From Volutella citrinella (taxonomy: Eukaryota > Ascomycota > Sordariomycetes > Hypocreales > Nectriaceae), in NCBI GenBank assembly GCA_034401135.1, contig JAWZSP010000005.1, positions 1,798,001 to 1,862,000 on the forward strand: a stretch of 64,000 nt of DNA, read 5' to 3'. Of this stretch, positions 46,605-60,236 are shown one piece after another; position 1 is the first letter of the stretch; every line of letters begins with the position of its first letter. The notes beneath the pieces were generated by a model. That model was not told the DNA's origin, did no database searches, and saw only the letters and a list, made by a program, of their open reading frames with translations. The position numbers and the translations under genes are program-made.

Positions 46605-49288
46605 ATGTCTTCCGAACCAGTTGACGCCCCCAAGGCGGCCGAGGGCGCTCCCGAAAAGAGCCTGCCTTCGCGACCTGCCAAGCAGCCCAAGGAGAAGTCC
46701 GCCAAGGGCAACAAGAACGCCGGCCTCGAGGTTCGTCTGCCCCCTTCACCCCCACCAAACACCGCGCCATGCATCTTTTCCTGGGCCACCGCCCTCAGCA
46801 ACGCAGGACAGGCCGCGCCACGCCTCGCCAGGACCCCATTGACTGACTTGCATCGAAGCTGCCCGAACTCCCCGAATTTATCCAGCACCGACTCGACATC
46901 TTCGACAAGATCAAGGCGCGCCAGGATGCCGAGATTGCTGGTGGGTGGTTCCCATGCCTCGCAACACAGCACGACCTTCGAAACCCGACTGACCCTGATT
47001 AGCCAAACCTCGCGAGGAGATCACCATCTCTCTGCCCAATGGAAAGGAGCAGCAGGGTATTTCCTGGGAGACCACCCCTGGTGCCATCGCCAAGGGCATC
47101 TCCAAGTCTCTGTTTGAGCGCACCATCATTTCCATGGTCGACGGCGAGCTGTGGGATCTGACCCGGCCCCTGGAGAAGAGCTGCAAGCTCGAACTCCTCG
47201 ACTTTGAACACACAGAAGGTGAGTACGGGACGATTTGGGCTCTGTTTTGAGCGTTCGGCTGACAGGGGGACTAGGCAAGAAGGTCTTCTGGCACTCGTCC
47301 GCCCACATTCTCGGCGAGGCTGCCGAGCGCCGATTCGGATGCTACCTGTGCAACGGACCCCCTACCGAGGACCCCCCCGGATTCTACTATGATATGGCCA
47401 ACATGGAAGGGTAAGTTTCGGTGCCGTGAGTTGAGATGGGTCAGCGCTGACCCTTCCTTGTAGCCAGGTCGTTGCCGATGAGGACAAGAAGGCTCTGGAG
47501 ACCCTCTCCAACTCCATTATCAAGGCCAAGCAGCCCTTCGAGAGACTTGAGATGACCAAGGACGAACTCCTTGAGATGTTCAAGTACAGCAAGTATAAGG
47601 AGTACTTTATCAACCAGCGAGTGCCCGACGGCACCATGAGCACCGTCTACCGATGCGGTCCCCTTATCGATCTGTGCCGTGGCCCTCACGTTCCCACCAC
47701 CGGAAACATCAAGGCCTTTTCGGTTCTCCGAGTATGAATCAGACCCTTTTTGTTTTCCACCAGAATATTCAACTGACCAATCGCCCAGCAATCTGCCGCT
47801 TACTGGCTCGGTGACAGCAAGAACGAGTCGGTCCAGCGAATCGCCGGTATCTCATTCCCCGACAAGAAGGCTCTCGAGGAGTATAAGCACTTTTTGGCCG
47901 AGGCCGCCAAGCGCAACCATCGAAAGATTGGCCAGGACCAGAAGCTCTTTTTCTTTGACGAAGTGTCCCCTGGATCCACCTTCTTCCTGCCTCACGGTGT
48001 GCGAATCTACAACGCCCTCATGGACATGATCAAGGGCGAGTACCAGAAGCGAGGATTTGTCGAGGTCATGACCCCCAACATGTACAAGGCGGATCTGTGG
48101 AAGGTGTCTGGCCACTGGGGCCACTACGAGGAGAACATGTTCACCTTTGACGTCGAGAAGGAACGATTTGGCCTGAAGCCCATGAACTGCCCTGGCCACT
48201 GCAAGATCTTCTCCCACGCCGACGTCACCTACAAGGACCTGCCCTGGCGAATGGCAGACTTTGGTGTTCTGCACCGTAACGAGTTTTCTGGTGCTCTTTC
48301 CGGTCTTACTCGAGTTCGTCGCTTCCAGCAGGACGATGCCCACATCTTCTGTACTGTCGACCAGGTACGTACGACGTGATACATGGCCGCTCGCATACAC
48401 TAACAAGACAAAGATCCGTGAGGAGATTGAGGGCGCTTTCGACTTCCTCAACGGCGTCTACGGCCTGTTCGGCTTCACCTTCAAGCTTAAGCTCTCTACC
48501 CGCCCCGAGAAGTATGTCGGTGATGTTGCCACCTGGGATCTGGCCGAGGCCAAGCTGCAGGAGGCCCTCGAGTCTTTCACCTCCAAGATTGGTGCCAAGT
48601 GGGAGTTGAACCCCGGTGACGGTGCCTTCTACGGCCCCAAGATCGACATCACTTTGTATGACGCTCTCCGCCGAGACCACCAGTGCGGCACCATCCAGCT
48701 CGACTTCAACCTGCCCCGACGATTCAAGCTGCGATACGTGGCTGGCAAGGACGAGAGTGGTGTCAGCGACGGCAGCAACCCCGAAGAGGACCTGCCGGCT
48801 GGCTACTCGCGCCCCGTCATGATTCACCGAGCCGTCCTCGGCAGCTTCGAGCGCATGTTCGGTGTGCTCACTGAACACTTTGCTGGCAAGTGGCCCTTCT
48901 GGCTCAGCCCGCGACAAGTCCTCGTGGTGCCCGTCATGCCAGCAGCCAACGACTACGCCCAGGAGGTTGCTCGCCTCTTCCACGACAAGGGCCTGTACGC
49001 CGACGCGGACCTGAGCAGCAACACCTTTCAGAAGAAGATCCGCACTGGCCAGCTCGAGCAGTACAACTACATTTTCGGTGAGTATCTCTCAAGACAAACG
49101 CGCTGGCGTGAGGTAGAATCTAATACTGGGCAGTTGTCGGCGCCGAGGAGGCCAGCTCGCGAACTGTCAACATCCGAAACCGAGATGACCAGTCGACCCA
49201 GTCCAAGGGCGAGCTTGTTCCCGTGGAGAAGGCTCTGGAGGAGATGGTCAAGCTCAAGCTGGAGCGCCGACTCGAGAACAAGTTCTGA
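46605..49288 (+). CDS. THS1: Threonyl-tRNA synthetase, cytosolic
   Basis: Class II synthetase charging tRNA-Thr. Eight exons, 46605-46730, 46859-46940, 47003-47218, 47275-47410, 47464-47731, 47789-48364, 48414-49077 and 49134-49288, join to 740 residues (yeast 734). A Lys-rich N-terminal extension comes first. A TGS domain ([20 protein letters not shown]) follows, then the editing (SAD) domain with [12 protein letters not shown] and CRGPHVP. The catalytic domain carries PMNCPGHC, the motif 2 stretch [20 protein letters not shown], and [10 protein letters not shown]-terminal anticodon-binding domain runs from [10 protein letters not shown] to the end, ERRLENKF. Residues expected for zinc and ATP binding (Cys of MNCPGHC, Arg of motif 2) are present. 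The N-terminus has no clear presequence, so a purely cytosolic form is likelier. Confidence 0.96.
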
Positions 49289-51808
49289 GCATCGACGCTT
49301 TGGTCTATTGAGCGTGGCGCAGAAAGGGAGGAGTTGGGACGAACAAAAGCAGAAAAGAGAAATGCGATTTCGGAGTCAGCCAGAGATGAGACGTCAGATG
49401 CATTGTATCGCCATCCATCAGCATAGAGTGGAGTCGCAAACAAATGGAGAATACCCTGTGAGCCAATTGCCATGGCCGTCGTCACGACCGCCACCGAAGT
49501 GAAGTCGGAAACCGGTGAAGTCGGAAACAGCTTTCCGAGCCGCAAGTCAACCAAGACATGGCCACGTGTAAGGTATCAAGAGCCCGAGGGAAGCATGACG
49601 TGATTGCGTAGTTGTTGAGGAGGAGACTGAAGTTTTGGACTCGGCATAATTGCGAGGTTGCGCTCTCCTGCTTTGGTAAGATATCACAAATTGGTGTCTT
49701 GATGGGGAGGCCCGACGCTCACCCACACCCACGCACGTACACGGACAACGCTGGAGGGATGGATGTGCATTGTGCGTCTAGGACGCCGTGAGATATCTGA
49801 TTTAGGAAGCTGTCATCGTCAAGTGACGAGGTTGAGGCATGTCAAGGTGAGATGTGACATGTGGCAAGTGGTTGAGGTGAAACCCGGATCAGCGTCAGGC
49901 ATTGTGCGCGAGTAGGAGATGTGACAGTTGTTCAAGCCGCCGGCGACAGCGAGAAGCTGTTCATTACAACTAACCAAACAAGAGGCATACCTCAAACGCG
50001 CGACCTTTGGTGTGCTATTGATGTCCAAGTGCGTCCAGGGCATGTGCGTGGGGTATGGCTGTATTATGGCGGCGGCTCCAATGCCGGCGGATGTTTCAGT
50101 CTGTCCAGCTGTATGCCCGGAGCTGCGCATTGTACTTTCCTCACTCCCCCCGGCGGAACCTTGTTCTCTGCTTGGCTGGCCTCGCCTGGCGGTTCGTGCC
50201 CCAATACCCCATGCGGCGAGGATGTGATGGATGGATGTTACGCTTCTCGCCCTTGGTTGGCTGGATCGGGGCGTCCAGTGTGGCGCCGAATGCTTCGTCC
50301 AGCAGGCTGGTAAGATGGACGGCAGGGTCCGCAGGGATGTGGAAGACAGAACGGAGGACGGGAAGGGATGGGTAGGGAGGAGGCGGAGGCCCTCCACCAA
50401 TGTCTCTGAGTCTCCGTGACTCCTCCACCCGGTGACAAGGAATGAGGATGTAGGCGATGTGGCAGTTCGGGCTGACGAGGGCCGAGAGTGCTTTTGTCAA
50501 AGCTCGTTCGGGAGTCAAGTGTCAACTGTCCAGTGTCTGTGTTTGGGAACAATACTGATCCCTATGGCTTGCATGTTAAGAAGGGGACTTGACTGACAGG
50601 CAGCGAGGCAGACAAGGAAAAAGCACAGTGCATGTCATGGAGCAGTCGGGGACTCGGGGTTTGCCAATGTGATGGCGAGAGCCCGGTCACCGGGGAAGCC
50701 GTCCAAAGTTTCATCAAACAGCATGAGGCAGCGTGCTAGTTCCGTGAGCAAGTTGGGAGGGATGATGAAGGGCCAGAGGGGGGACACGACAGGCTGCAGG
50801 TGAGGCCACAGCGAGGCTAGAGAGGCTAGAGGCCGACTAGAAGCGGCGAGTCTACGAGAGGACTGGGGCCTCTGGGCTCGAGAGGGCCAAGAAAGTGAGA
50901 ACTGCGGGCGCGGTGCAGCTACTGGTTTAGTATAAGTGGTGAAGCAGCTATTCGGGGGCCAAGTGGGAAGGGAAGATTGAACAACCTAACGGTTTCTGGG
51001 CGGGGAGCGGCAAGGGCCTGGGCCGCCAGGGAGAGAGATGTGAGTTGTCATTTTCTCGGAATTTTACCTCCCCTTCCAGACCATGACGCTTGCGAGTTGG
51101 TGAGCCGTCACAATGGGATTGGGATGCCGACGCGGGAGGGACTCCGAGAGCAAGACAGCGGGCGAGACACGGCGGGGTGTGAGGCATCAGCGTCACTACG
51201 GAGTACGGCAGTGCCCAAGGTACATTGACAGGCTTCAACTGCAGCGTGGCAAGGCGACGAGGGAGAGTGCCTTATTTACTCGTCTCCGAGAGGGAGGGCG
51301 AACCAGGCAAGCATGTAAGTACGGCCACCTACCCGCTGTGGTAATTATTACTCAATGGGGACGATGGCATGCAGAATAGTGTCTGGAGAAGTCGCAGGGG
51401 CCACTGCAGGCAAGTCTGCATGCAACAAATGGCCTGCCTAGACGAGACGACGTTTCCTATGGAGGACGGCCACGCACGGCGATAATGACGGGTGGGGGGG
51501 GGGGCATCCGCCGTCACCAACTCAACCGAGTTGAAGGTGGACACCTGAAGAGCATGGGCATGGGCATGGCATCGCATGTGGGTTCCATGCGGGTTGGAGC
51601 GAGGGTTGACGGTTGAGATGCACGATGGCCAAACGGCCAGGACAGGCAATGTTCCTGTCCGAGGAATTGGAATGCCTACATATGCACCGCATACGTGCCA
51701 ACTCTGTATTAGCCATCGTGACTGCTCCTGCCCACCCAGGCTATGGCGTGTCATGGTGTGTGGTGATGGGGACGACTCGCGGCGTCTCGCCTTTTGTTGG
51801 TCGTCACT

Positions 51809-51838
51809 TGAGTGAGTGAGTGAGTGTGTGTGTGTGTG
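51809..51838 (+). repeat. TGAG then TG microsatellite
   Basis: About four TGAG units run into about seven TG units. Confidence 0.85.
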
Positions 51839-52752
51839 CACATTACTCGTCACATTGAAAGTACAAGCACACGATGCGACACAGCATGGCCCTAGTCATG
51901 TCGAGGGCCCAACTGCGTCTCCGATCAGCTTTTGTTCTGGCGGTGATGGGAAATGGGGACCGCGGCAAGCAGGAAATATAATCAGAGTCGCCGGTAGCCG
52001 GCCAAGCAGCCACGGATGACTGCGCTTTGAAGTGGGATTAGAAATCAGTCGGTAGGACGCATCCTGTCCGCCTGACACGGACCATCTATCGTCGTGGACA
52101 AGGCTGGTTGGTAAGACGTTGCTTCGCGATGGCATTTGCGATTGGCGGACTAACTTGGCTAGAAGCAGCAGCAGCAGTAGCCGCCGTTCTGGGGCTTCGC
52201 TAGCTCGCGGGATCATGAGATGGAGATGGAGTGACGAGGGAGAAACGTGGAGGCGAGGTGGTAATATCGCAGACCGAGTGGAGTCTCCATCGTGGGTCAG
52301 AGTCTCGGGGACAAGCCCAGCTCAGGTTTGAGGCAAACCCGGCAAGGCGACCTTGCGGGGACGACGAGTCGACGACCAACGGGCGGTACCAGCCATGCGC
52401 CGCAGAGTCGTAGACGCCACGACAAGCATGGCATGGGCCCATTGAACGGAGAACGAGGCCCCGTCCGACGACGGGCTCGGCTGAGCGGTGCTGGAGCGCG
52501 AGAAACCAGAGAGTCGGAGAGACAGAGCAGAGGCAAACACGAACCATCACGTAGGGGGCGGCCACGGCATGGGCGAGGCGGAAGTGCAGAGGGACGGTGC
52601 TGGGCATGGAGATTCGCTCGTCATCTGTCACAAAGCGCTAAGGGGATCCGGTCAGGACTCGGGGGTGCTCGGGGCACGCGCAACCACGAAATGCGAGCCG
52701 TGGGGACTGTCGGCGGCTTCGACACGGACGAGCAAGGCAACTCGCTAATAGC

Positions 52753-52808
52753 CTCAGCTCAGCTCACCTCAGCTCCGCCCAGATCAGCTCAGATCAGATC
52801 AGATCAGC
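52753..52808 (+). repeat. CAGCT / AGATC pentamer array
   Basis: Five-base periodicity: CTCAGCTCAGCT units degrade into repeated AGATC units. The AGATC unit is the reverse complement, in a shifted register, of the TGATC array at 15717. Confidence 0.8.
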
Positions 52809-53805
52809 ACACGGACGCGGGGGAAGATTGAAAAGATCCCTCCTCATGCCATGGAACCAGATCGGCCGATGGCATGTCTTTACTCTAGCCCTGGCACGCA
52901 AGGCACTGGCAAACACCCACCCGACTGCAGCAAGGAGGCATCATTATCGTTGCACTCCTTCAGATGCACCCAGCAATTACCAGATTCGTTTCCGGGACGC
53001 ACAGCTGGGGGGACCCGGGCTGATGAGCAGGCAAGCAGGGGACCGGCGGTTGAAATGCTAGACAACCGTGCGTTTCTCCCATTTCCCGGCTCTCAGCTCT
53101 GTCTCGATTGGGGAAAAGTCAAGGCCGTGCCCAAAGGTGAGGTATGGTCCAAGGATCACGGTACATACGCAAGGCATGTAAGAGGGCTCGGGCCGTGTGG
53201 GGGATCCGGCCGCGGTGGTGCGGGCATGCAGCCGGGCTCTCTCGCTCATGTCTGTCTGGTTCCGGCAGTCTAATAGGCGGAACCGACACTGAAAGCAATA
53301 AATGGATAAATAAATGAGTGAAAAAGGCAAGCTAGGAACAAGCAGGCGTCTGAATCTGATGCCCATGTGGAGAGAAAGGAAAGAGGCAGGGAGGGAAGCG
53401 CGAGGGAGAAGGAGCGAGAGCGAGAGCGGGAGAAACATGCAGCGCGCGTGTGAGAGGCGCCATGTTTGTGATTCTTAGTTTTTACTTCTTCCGCCTCTTG
53501 CTGCCTACTGAGGTCTCTGCCTCTCCCACCCTCCCCTGGCGCCTGATCAGCAAACCCGTTTCCTTGTTGACGTGGTGCGAGACTCATGGCATCGTCTCCT
53601 TGTCCGTGGGCGACGGAGCTGGGAGAGATGCACCGCAGTCACACTCCAGCGTGACCTGTCGCCTGGGGAGGGGGCCGACCCATTGGAAGCCATGGGAAAC
53701 GTGATTGACCGATGAGGGGCGGATGGCCAGTGATAAGGGCGCGCACGGATGATGGCACGATATGGTGATGGCTCTCGGACGTGACGGCCAGGCATGCGTC
53801 TGTCA

Positions 53806-53822
53806 AATCAATCAATCAATCA
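53806..53822 (+). repeat. AATC tetranucleotide run
   Basis: About four tandem AATC units in the gene-free region. Confidence 0.75.
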
Positions 53823-55490
53823 TCACCTCCCGCCAGGGTGTAAGCCCGGACGTGTGACGAGGTGAGGGAGGGAGGGAATCGCATGAGAGATGCTCGATGG
53901 TGCGCTGTCTGACCAGGACCTCCATACGACAGGTGCTTTCTCGGCGGGCAACACAGCTTTTCGGGAGGGGGCGTGTGTGGAGGCGTTTGCGCTCGAAGGC
54001 GATTTCGTCGCTACCAGACTATTGATGATGGCCTGAGCGAGCCAGTTCGAATGCGAATGTAGGTGCGTCGGCGAATGTGTATATCGATGGATTTGGCGAT
54101 GCCGCGCAACACCACCACCATCACAGCCTCGCCCGCCTCCCCCTTCGGCCTGCCTACTCTCCCTTTGCCTGTTTCTGCTTTTCTTGCCTGACCGCTTACC
54201 TACCCACCAGTCCGGTACGCCATCCGAATGGCGCAACGGGGTCACCGCTGCCGCCGTCGGCCTGGTCATGGGAAGCGCAAGCAAGTCCTGCGCGGGTTAC
54301 CTGCCTTTGAGCTAGCTGGCTCATGTGGCACAAGATGCTGGCGGGAAACAAGGCGAGAGGGGAACGAGCGTCTGCTGGGGTTACACCAACTCAGCCCCTT
54401 CCCCTCCCTCCATTATCTCTCATTCACTCACTCACCCACATACTTTCTTTCCCTGCCAAGGATGAAGCTGAGAGGTGTGTGGAGGGTGGAAGCTGCACAT
54501 GGCCCAGATGGGTGCCTGTCGTCTTTTTGGTGGTTGAGAGCCGTGGAGAGGCCGTGTATTGGTCACCGTCGGACACACTCCATGCATCAACACGCATACC
54601 GGATGCAATCACAGACACGGCCGGCGCATGGTGCATGACGGTGGGTGACGATGCCACACTAGCCTCGCCGTGGCACCGTCATCAACTGCCAGTGTCTGCT
54701 AACAGCGGTTGCACTGGACTGACACACGACGCATGTAGGACGACCAGCCCACCGGGAAACCTGGCAGCTGTCATGGATGCTTCGACTGGTGCTTCCACTT
54801 CGGCTTCTTTGCATCGTGCGTGCTGCTGCTGGCTTGTTACAGGCAGATGCCGTGTGCTCGCTGCAACCATCAGATGCCAAACCCCGTGCCAAATCCAGCC
54901 GCAGCACCAACTATGCCATGAGATTGTCTTGTCGACACCAAAACTGCGGTTTGGCCCTCTTCCAGCCAGCGGTCCGCCGGCCATATCAGACCGAAAACTG
55001 AGAACCAACGAACTGGCCGTGCTATTAAAAAAAGAATATGGCGTGATGGGAACACGGATTACCCGCTTGCCTGTGTATCTGTAACCTGGGTTGTCGTGCT
55101 GTCAATCGGGCGGTTTACAGGGCATCCTCCGCTATTATTTTCTCTTTCTCTCTTGAGCATTGCCACTTCCTTTCGCTTGGGCCCTGCCTTTGTTATTGCT
55201 TCTGCTGTCTCTGGCCTCCCGATCCCTCGGCCACGTGCAGGAGCGAGAAATTGGGTGGTGACACTGGTACAAATCTTCAATTGCTCTCTCCGTCCAACAC
55301 TGCCACCTCGTGCCATTGCTCCCAACAGTTCGGCCGTAGACATCATTTAGCTGCTTACCAACAGAAGGAGAGTCGTCGCAGTACTACGACACTGGCCCTC
55401 AGCTCCTCCATCCATGTCCCCTGCCCCCCCTGGTCAAGCCTCAGCCCTCAGCCCCCCCCGACCCCATCTCCCATCTCCCATCTGGCCAAC

Positions 55491-55500
55491 CTACATAAAG
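55491..55500 (+). promoter_or_regulatory. TATA-like element in the gene-free region
   Basis: CTACATAAAG after three near-copies of CCCATCT, with C/T-rich sequence both sides, looks like a fungal core promoter. No gene starts just downstream, so a noncoding or distant transcript is possible. Confidence 0.3.
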
Positions 55501-56980
55501 ATCTCCTCTTACACGCATCCATCAGCGACTGGGGGTGTTGCAGAGGATCTGCCCGCGGCCATTCCCGTCGTGCGTGCCCTGTGCTGTCCCTGCTGGGCAG
55601 CGTCGTCGCCATCCATGGATGGGCCAGCTTCCCCAGTTGGCCCCTGCGAACGTTTCAGCACCCAGGGCCAACGGACAGCCACCCCGAGCGCGTGCGGCGC
55701 CCAAGACGGCACCTACGTAGCGCAGGCCGGGAGGTGGAAGACAGACATGCTTTTTGTCACAGGCGGCTGGGCTGTGCTGCGAGCCTGCGCCGGCCGCCTG
55801 GGCCAAGACAACAGGCATCATATACAAGACACACAAGAACCAGCAGCCTGGGTTAGGGCCCGATCCATTTCGTCGGTGTCTTCTTCCGACCCGGCATCCC
55901 GTCTCAGTCCTCGAGCTGCCCCGACCACGGCTACGACCAGGACAGTCCTCTTGTTTGTCTCTGGTGCATTGTCCGTCGCCCTTTCGACGTTGCAACGCTG
56001 AACACGCTGTGCTGCGCTAGCCCGAGGCACGCTGCACCCCCGGCCTTACCCCCTCCCCCGGTCTGCTGTCAAAAGGCAAGAGGAAGCACCAGGAAAGGAA
56101 AGCGTCGGCAAGCAGCGATTCGGCCGCCACAGATGGGCAGCATCGACCCATCCAGCGGAACTAGAGGCTCGTTAATTAATTATGGCGGCTAACAACCCCA
56201 GAAGCTGCATTGGCGACCGTTTACGAGGTGCTTTTGGAGCAGGGGGGAAAGGCACTCTTTGTCGAGCCAGTAGCCCGATTTGGTCACGGACAGAGGAGGC
56301 CGTGGATGAGAAACAGCCACTTGCCAGCTTTGACATTGACCGATGCTTGCGCTTCCTCTCCCCACCTCGCGTAGAATTCCTGTAGTAGTGGCTACTATAC
56401 TTATCTGGTACAGAATAGTACTTATTAGTTTAGTGCCGAGTAAGGAGGCCTAGGCGATAGACTATAGTAGCTACCCGCGTAAACGACACAGCCCAGATGA
56501 AGGAGCTTGCTTCCTTCAGGGAAGAGATGCTGATCCCATCGCTCAACCGCATCTGGCTGCTTTGGCACAACCATGTACTCCAGGTACTGGGCGCCCTGCC
56601 AGCTGGTTGGAAGTACCTCGGGCAAGTACCCCCACACTCTGTCGACCCACGATGCTTGCTTCCTTTTCTGTGCCGTGCCTTGTCTCGCCGCGAGGTACCC
56701 GCCCACGACCAGACGCAGACTGCAGCACGGAGTACACGATTTTTTGGGAGGTGCCAGACTGAGTAGTACCTGAAGTAGAGTGCCAGGTGTGTTCCCGACT
56801 GTCCGCCATCCGCCACCAACAAGCACATGGACGGTGTACCATGCCCCATGCGACCCTTCACTCCTCCCAGTCCCTGCCCACCTGGCCTGCATCCCACGCC
56901 CTGACCCGCATAAGGAAACGCCCGCCTGCTCCCAGGCTGGCTCAGGCCCAGCGCAGCATCCATTGCAGCCTCGCTCGCGT

Positions 56981-56988
56981 TAATATAC
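56981..56988 (+). promoter_or_regulatory. TATA-like element of the WD40 gene
   Basis: TAATATAC about 410 bases upstream of the start at 57397, followed by C-rich sequence fitting a leader. Confidence 0.4.
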
Positions 56989-57396
56989 CAGTGCCTCCGC
57001 ACCAGTCCTCCCGCTCCCCCAACCCCAACGCCGTCTCATTCTGCATCGCAACGCGTCTGCTACTCGTTGGACCTTGGGATCGTCGCCCAGCCTTGCCTGC
57101 TTCGCCGACACCGTGCCTCCCGACGTGCACACCCACTAGTCTGGCTCCATTCCTGCCCGCCAAGGCCCCGCCAGAGGACCGACCGCCAGAAATCCGACAG
57201 TCGGTGCCCTAGCGGACAGTACATCGCTGTGACGCCAAAAAGCAAGAGAGTGTCTCAACGCCATCAGCAAGGGCTCACTTGCCCAACCACCAGACTCGCA
57301 CGGCCATCTCGACCGAGCCTTGCCGAATGCAGAAGGGTCGCTGCAAGACTCTTTAACAAGTTCATGTCCCTTCGACCCGCGAGGTCTTGAGGGTCC

Positions 57397-59785
57397 ATGA
57401 TGCGCCTAGCCTCCACTGCCACGGCTCGCCATCGAGAAGTCGACGCCCTCTCCGCAACTTCTCGAGTCGAGCTGGCCCAGCGGGATGCCGGGTTCCCACC
57501 TCACGAATCCGACATTGGTGCTGCTCTTGAATCCTCGGACGCCGGCCATGCCTTGCCCGCCGCTGCTACTCCCAATGCGCCGATGACAGACGCCGCCGTT
57601 TCCTCCACCAGTCCCGCTAATTCCTCCTCGACCCCCGCTACGACGGCCGCCTCCACTGCAACTCCAGACGAAGACGACAACCTCACTAGCCCTCCTGACC
57701 ACTATTATACTCCTGATACCCAACTGAGCCCGGGGGACAGCTTCGACCATCACCCTGCCTCCGACCCCCACGCAACGTCGCAAGGCGTCCTGGGCTCGAG
57801 CCACAGCTACGATTTGCCGGACCTCATCCTCGCAGACACTCTCCATCGCCACGACCTTCACGATTACGGGGATGATGACATTGACATGAGCGATAGCGAA
57901 GGAGGTGCCCCATTGAACAACGTCGCTACTACACCAGCTGCTATTGCCGGACCCATTTATGCTCTGCACCTGGTCCAAAGCCAACAACACTCTTCTACTC
58001 CGTCGATACAGGACCATGAACAAGAAGAGACCGCCCCTGCGCCCACATATTATCCAAACCCTTCCCTCCTCCTGGCACAAGTCCTACAGTCCCCCGAAAC
58101 GGCCATGGATGGAGCTCCGCCTCCAGGCCCCGCGCCGGAGGAGCCCCAAAACAACATCGCCCTCCCCATGAACCAGCCTACAAATGCAGAACCTACTCAG
58201 CAACCTGGCGACCCCTTGGGTCCTCCTCCGAACCCAAGTAATCCTAATCCACAAATTTTCGGTGGGCTGGAAAACCTGGGCTTGATCAACTTTCTCCGGC
58301 ATTGGGCATTTCATGGTCAAGCCTCGCACCGCTTTTCCCATATGAACCGTTCATACCCTCCAAATATTCGCGATATCCGCGATCTAGCGTTGCAAGATGT
58401 CTCCGAGGTTCGCTATGCCGACCTACGGGGAGATGCTTGCGACATGCAAGGAGTGAGCTGGGCAGACATGGGAGTTACTAGGCGGGAAGCACGAAACAGA
58501 CGGCTTCTCACATATCAGAACTACGTCAACCTGCCAGGGAGCGATTGCTGGAGTGTGAGTCAAGTAACTAACCTTTCCCCTTCGTTGTGTAAAGGAGCCG
58601 GCTGTGCTAACACGAAGCGCTCAGCACCACTTCTACGAAACCAAGTTGAAGTCGTCAGATAGTTTCTTCCGATTTCGACGCATGCTCATCCGCCCAGACG
58701 GGCGGATTGCGCACTTTCAACTTCGCAACTACATGGCCTGTCCAACGCGCACCAGCGCATACTACCTCACGAACAAGGGCTTGAATCATCTCGACACCGT
58801 CACAGGGCGGACAGAGACGGCTCTTGCTACAAACCTGACTGCCTTCCCCGTCGCTATTTCGACACTGGACGCGAACCACGGTGCCTTGATGGCAGGCACC
58901 TTCAAGGGCGAGTACTACTTGAAGAATCTGGATTCCGTTGACGGCGGGTCATTTTCCAACGGCCAGATCACCGACGAAATGAGCGGATTCACCAATCACC
59001 TCCAGATCCACCTGCCCAGGCGATCTTCAAATCCCGTGGCAGCAATCGCGAGTAACGATCAAGGGTTTCGGGTCATGGACCTCGCAACGGAGAAGTTCAC
59101 CATGAAGGCGGCGTATCCGTTCCCTGTCAATAGCTCCACAGTTTCCCCTGACGGGCGCCTGCGTGTCATCGTGGGCGACAACACCAATGCCTTCGTGGTG
59201 GACGCGGACACGGGGCATGTGCAGCAGGAGCTCATGGGCCACCGTGATTTCGGGTTTGCTTGTGACTGGTCAGATGACGGATGGACAGTTGCCACAGGCT
59301 TCCAAGACATGAGCGTCAAGATCTGGGATGCGCGCCGTTGGTGCAATGCCAATGGCGTAAGCATGCCCATCTGCACGCTCCGTTCAGAGATGGCCGGCGT
59401 GCGCAACCTGCGCTTCTCGCCCGTTGGCAGCGGCTCACGGGTATTGGTAGCAGCCGAGGAGGCCGACTACATCAACATCATCAACGCCCAGACCTTTGCC
59501 TCGAAGCAGACGCTTGACATCTTTGGCGAGATCGGGGGCGTTGCCTTTGCAAATGAAGGGCAGGACCTTAATGTTTTCTGTGCCGATCCTCATCGCGGAG
59601 GCTTCCTCCAGCTTGAGCGCTGCGGCACTGGCCCCGAGCCCTACTTTGGCCGTTCATTCCAGCGATCGTACGAGCCGATGCCTTATGATGGCTACCGTTG
59701 GAGGGTTGAGCGAGACGATTCGCTTCACATGGATGAGGACTACCACCGAAGGCCAACTCGGCTAGACACGATGCCAATTTTCTAA
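57397..59785 (+). CDS. WD40-repeat protein with long disordered acidic N-terminus
   Basis: Exons 57397-58554 and 58625-59785 join to 772 residues. Residues 1-280 are disordered, rich in Pro, Ser, Thr, Asp and Ala, with an acidic patch (DYGDDDIDMSDSEGG) near residue 160. A conserved piece at about 330-390 (DIRDLALQDVSEVRYADLRG) precedes the propeller. Repeats are visible as AYYLTNKGLNHLDTVTG, AAIASNDQGFRVMDL, CDWSDDGWTVATGFQDMSVKIWD and NLRFSPVGSGSRVLV units. The family is widespread in fungi and resembles the uncharacterised S. pombe WD protein SPBC2A9.03, from memory. No enzymatic motif is seen, so a protein-interaction scaffold is likely. A downstream Met (near 57583) could be the real start if the leader is longer than thought. 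Confidence 0.82.
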
Positions 59786-60190
59786 CAGCTTGACGAATTC
59801 TGGTCGGCGTCATTTTTTTATATTTCGGCTTGCACACATGCCTCTGGTCTTCGAGAGCAACAGATTCCGTTTTGCGTTTCGAAAATGGTTCTATTAAAGG
59901 CAGAACATGTCTCAACTGGCGGCAGTTCAAAGTGCGGACCCTGCCAGTCTGAACAACTGCTGGCGTGTTCGTGTCCTTCATGCCTCGATTTGTGATTTGG
60001 CGAATGAACCGTCACCTTATCCTTATGTCTACGACATAGCCCTTGAATTGGGCACTATATACCCTTTTAACTCTGTCATTTTGTTCTGACATCTGCCATT
60101 GCATTTGGCAAGTTTAGAGTGACGAATCTAGCACCGAGTGGCATCAAGCTCTGGGAGACTTCAGTCTCACACACATCATGACGGATGTCA

Positions 60191-60236
60191 CTTCTCTCTC
60201 TTCTTCTTCTTCTTCTTCTTCTTCTTCTTCTTCTTC
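60191..60236 (+). repeat. CTT/TTC trinucleotide repeat
   Basis: CTCTCTC leading into about 12 uninterrupted TTC units. Confidence 0.9.

Larger units (their letters stand above)
49289..57396. other. 8.1 kb gene-free region upstream of the WD40 gene
   Basis: The longest stretch without a recognisable gene. It is GC-rich, not AT-rich, with many CT/GA-rich patches and simple repeats (51809, 52753, 53806). Open frames here have Ser/Pro/Cys-heavy, arbitrary composition on both strands. TATA-like elements occur at 55493 (CTACATAAAG) and 56981. It may be a long promoter with upstream regulatory or noncoding transcripts, but I find no proof. Confidence 0.5.

Noticed and set aside
54323..55084. 253-residue frame in the 8.1 kb gap
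   Set aside because: Mixed, motif-free composition; the frame crosses CT-rich patches, and the start has no promoter context.
55251..56001. Overlapping 195-201 residue frames in the 8.1 kb gap
   Set aside because: Two frames over the same bases are both open, showing a lack of stops in GC-rich DNA and not selection for coding.
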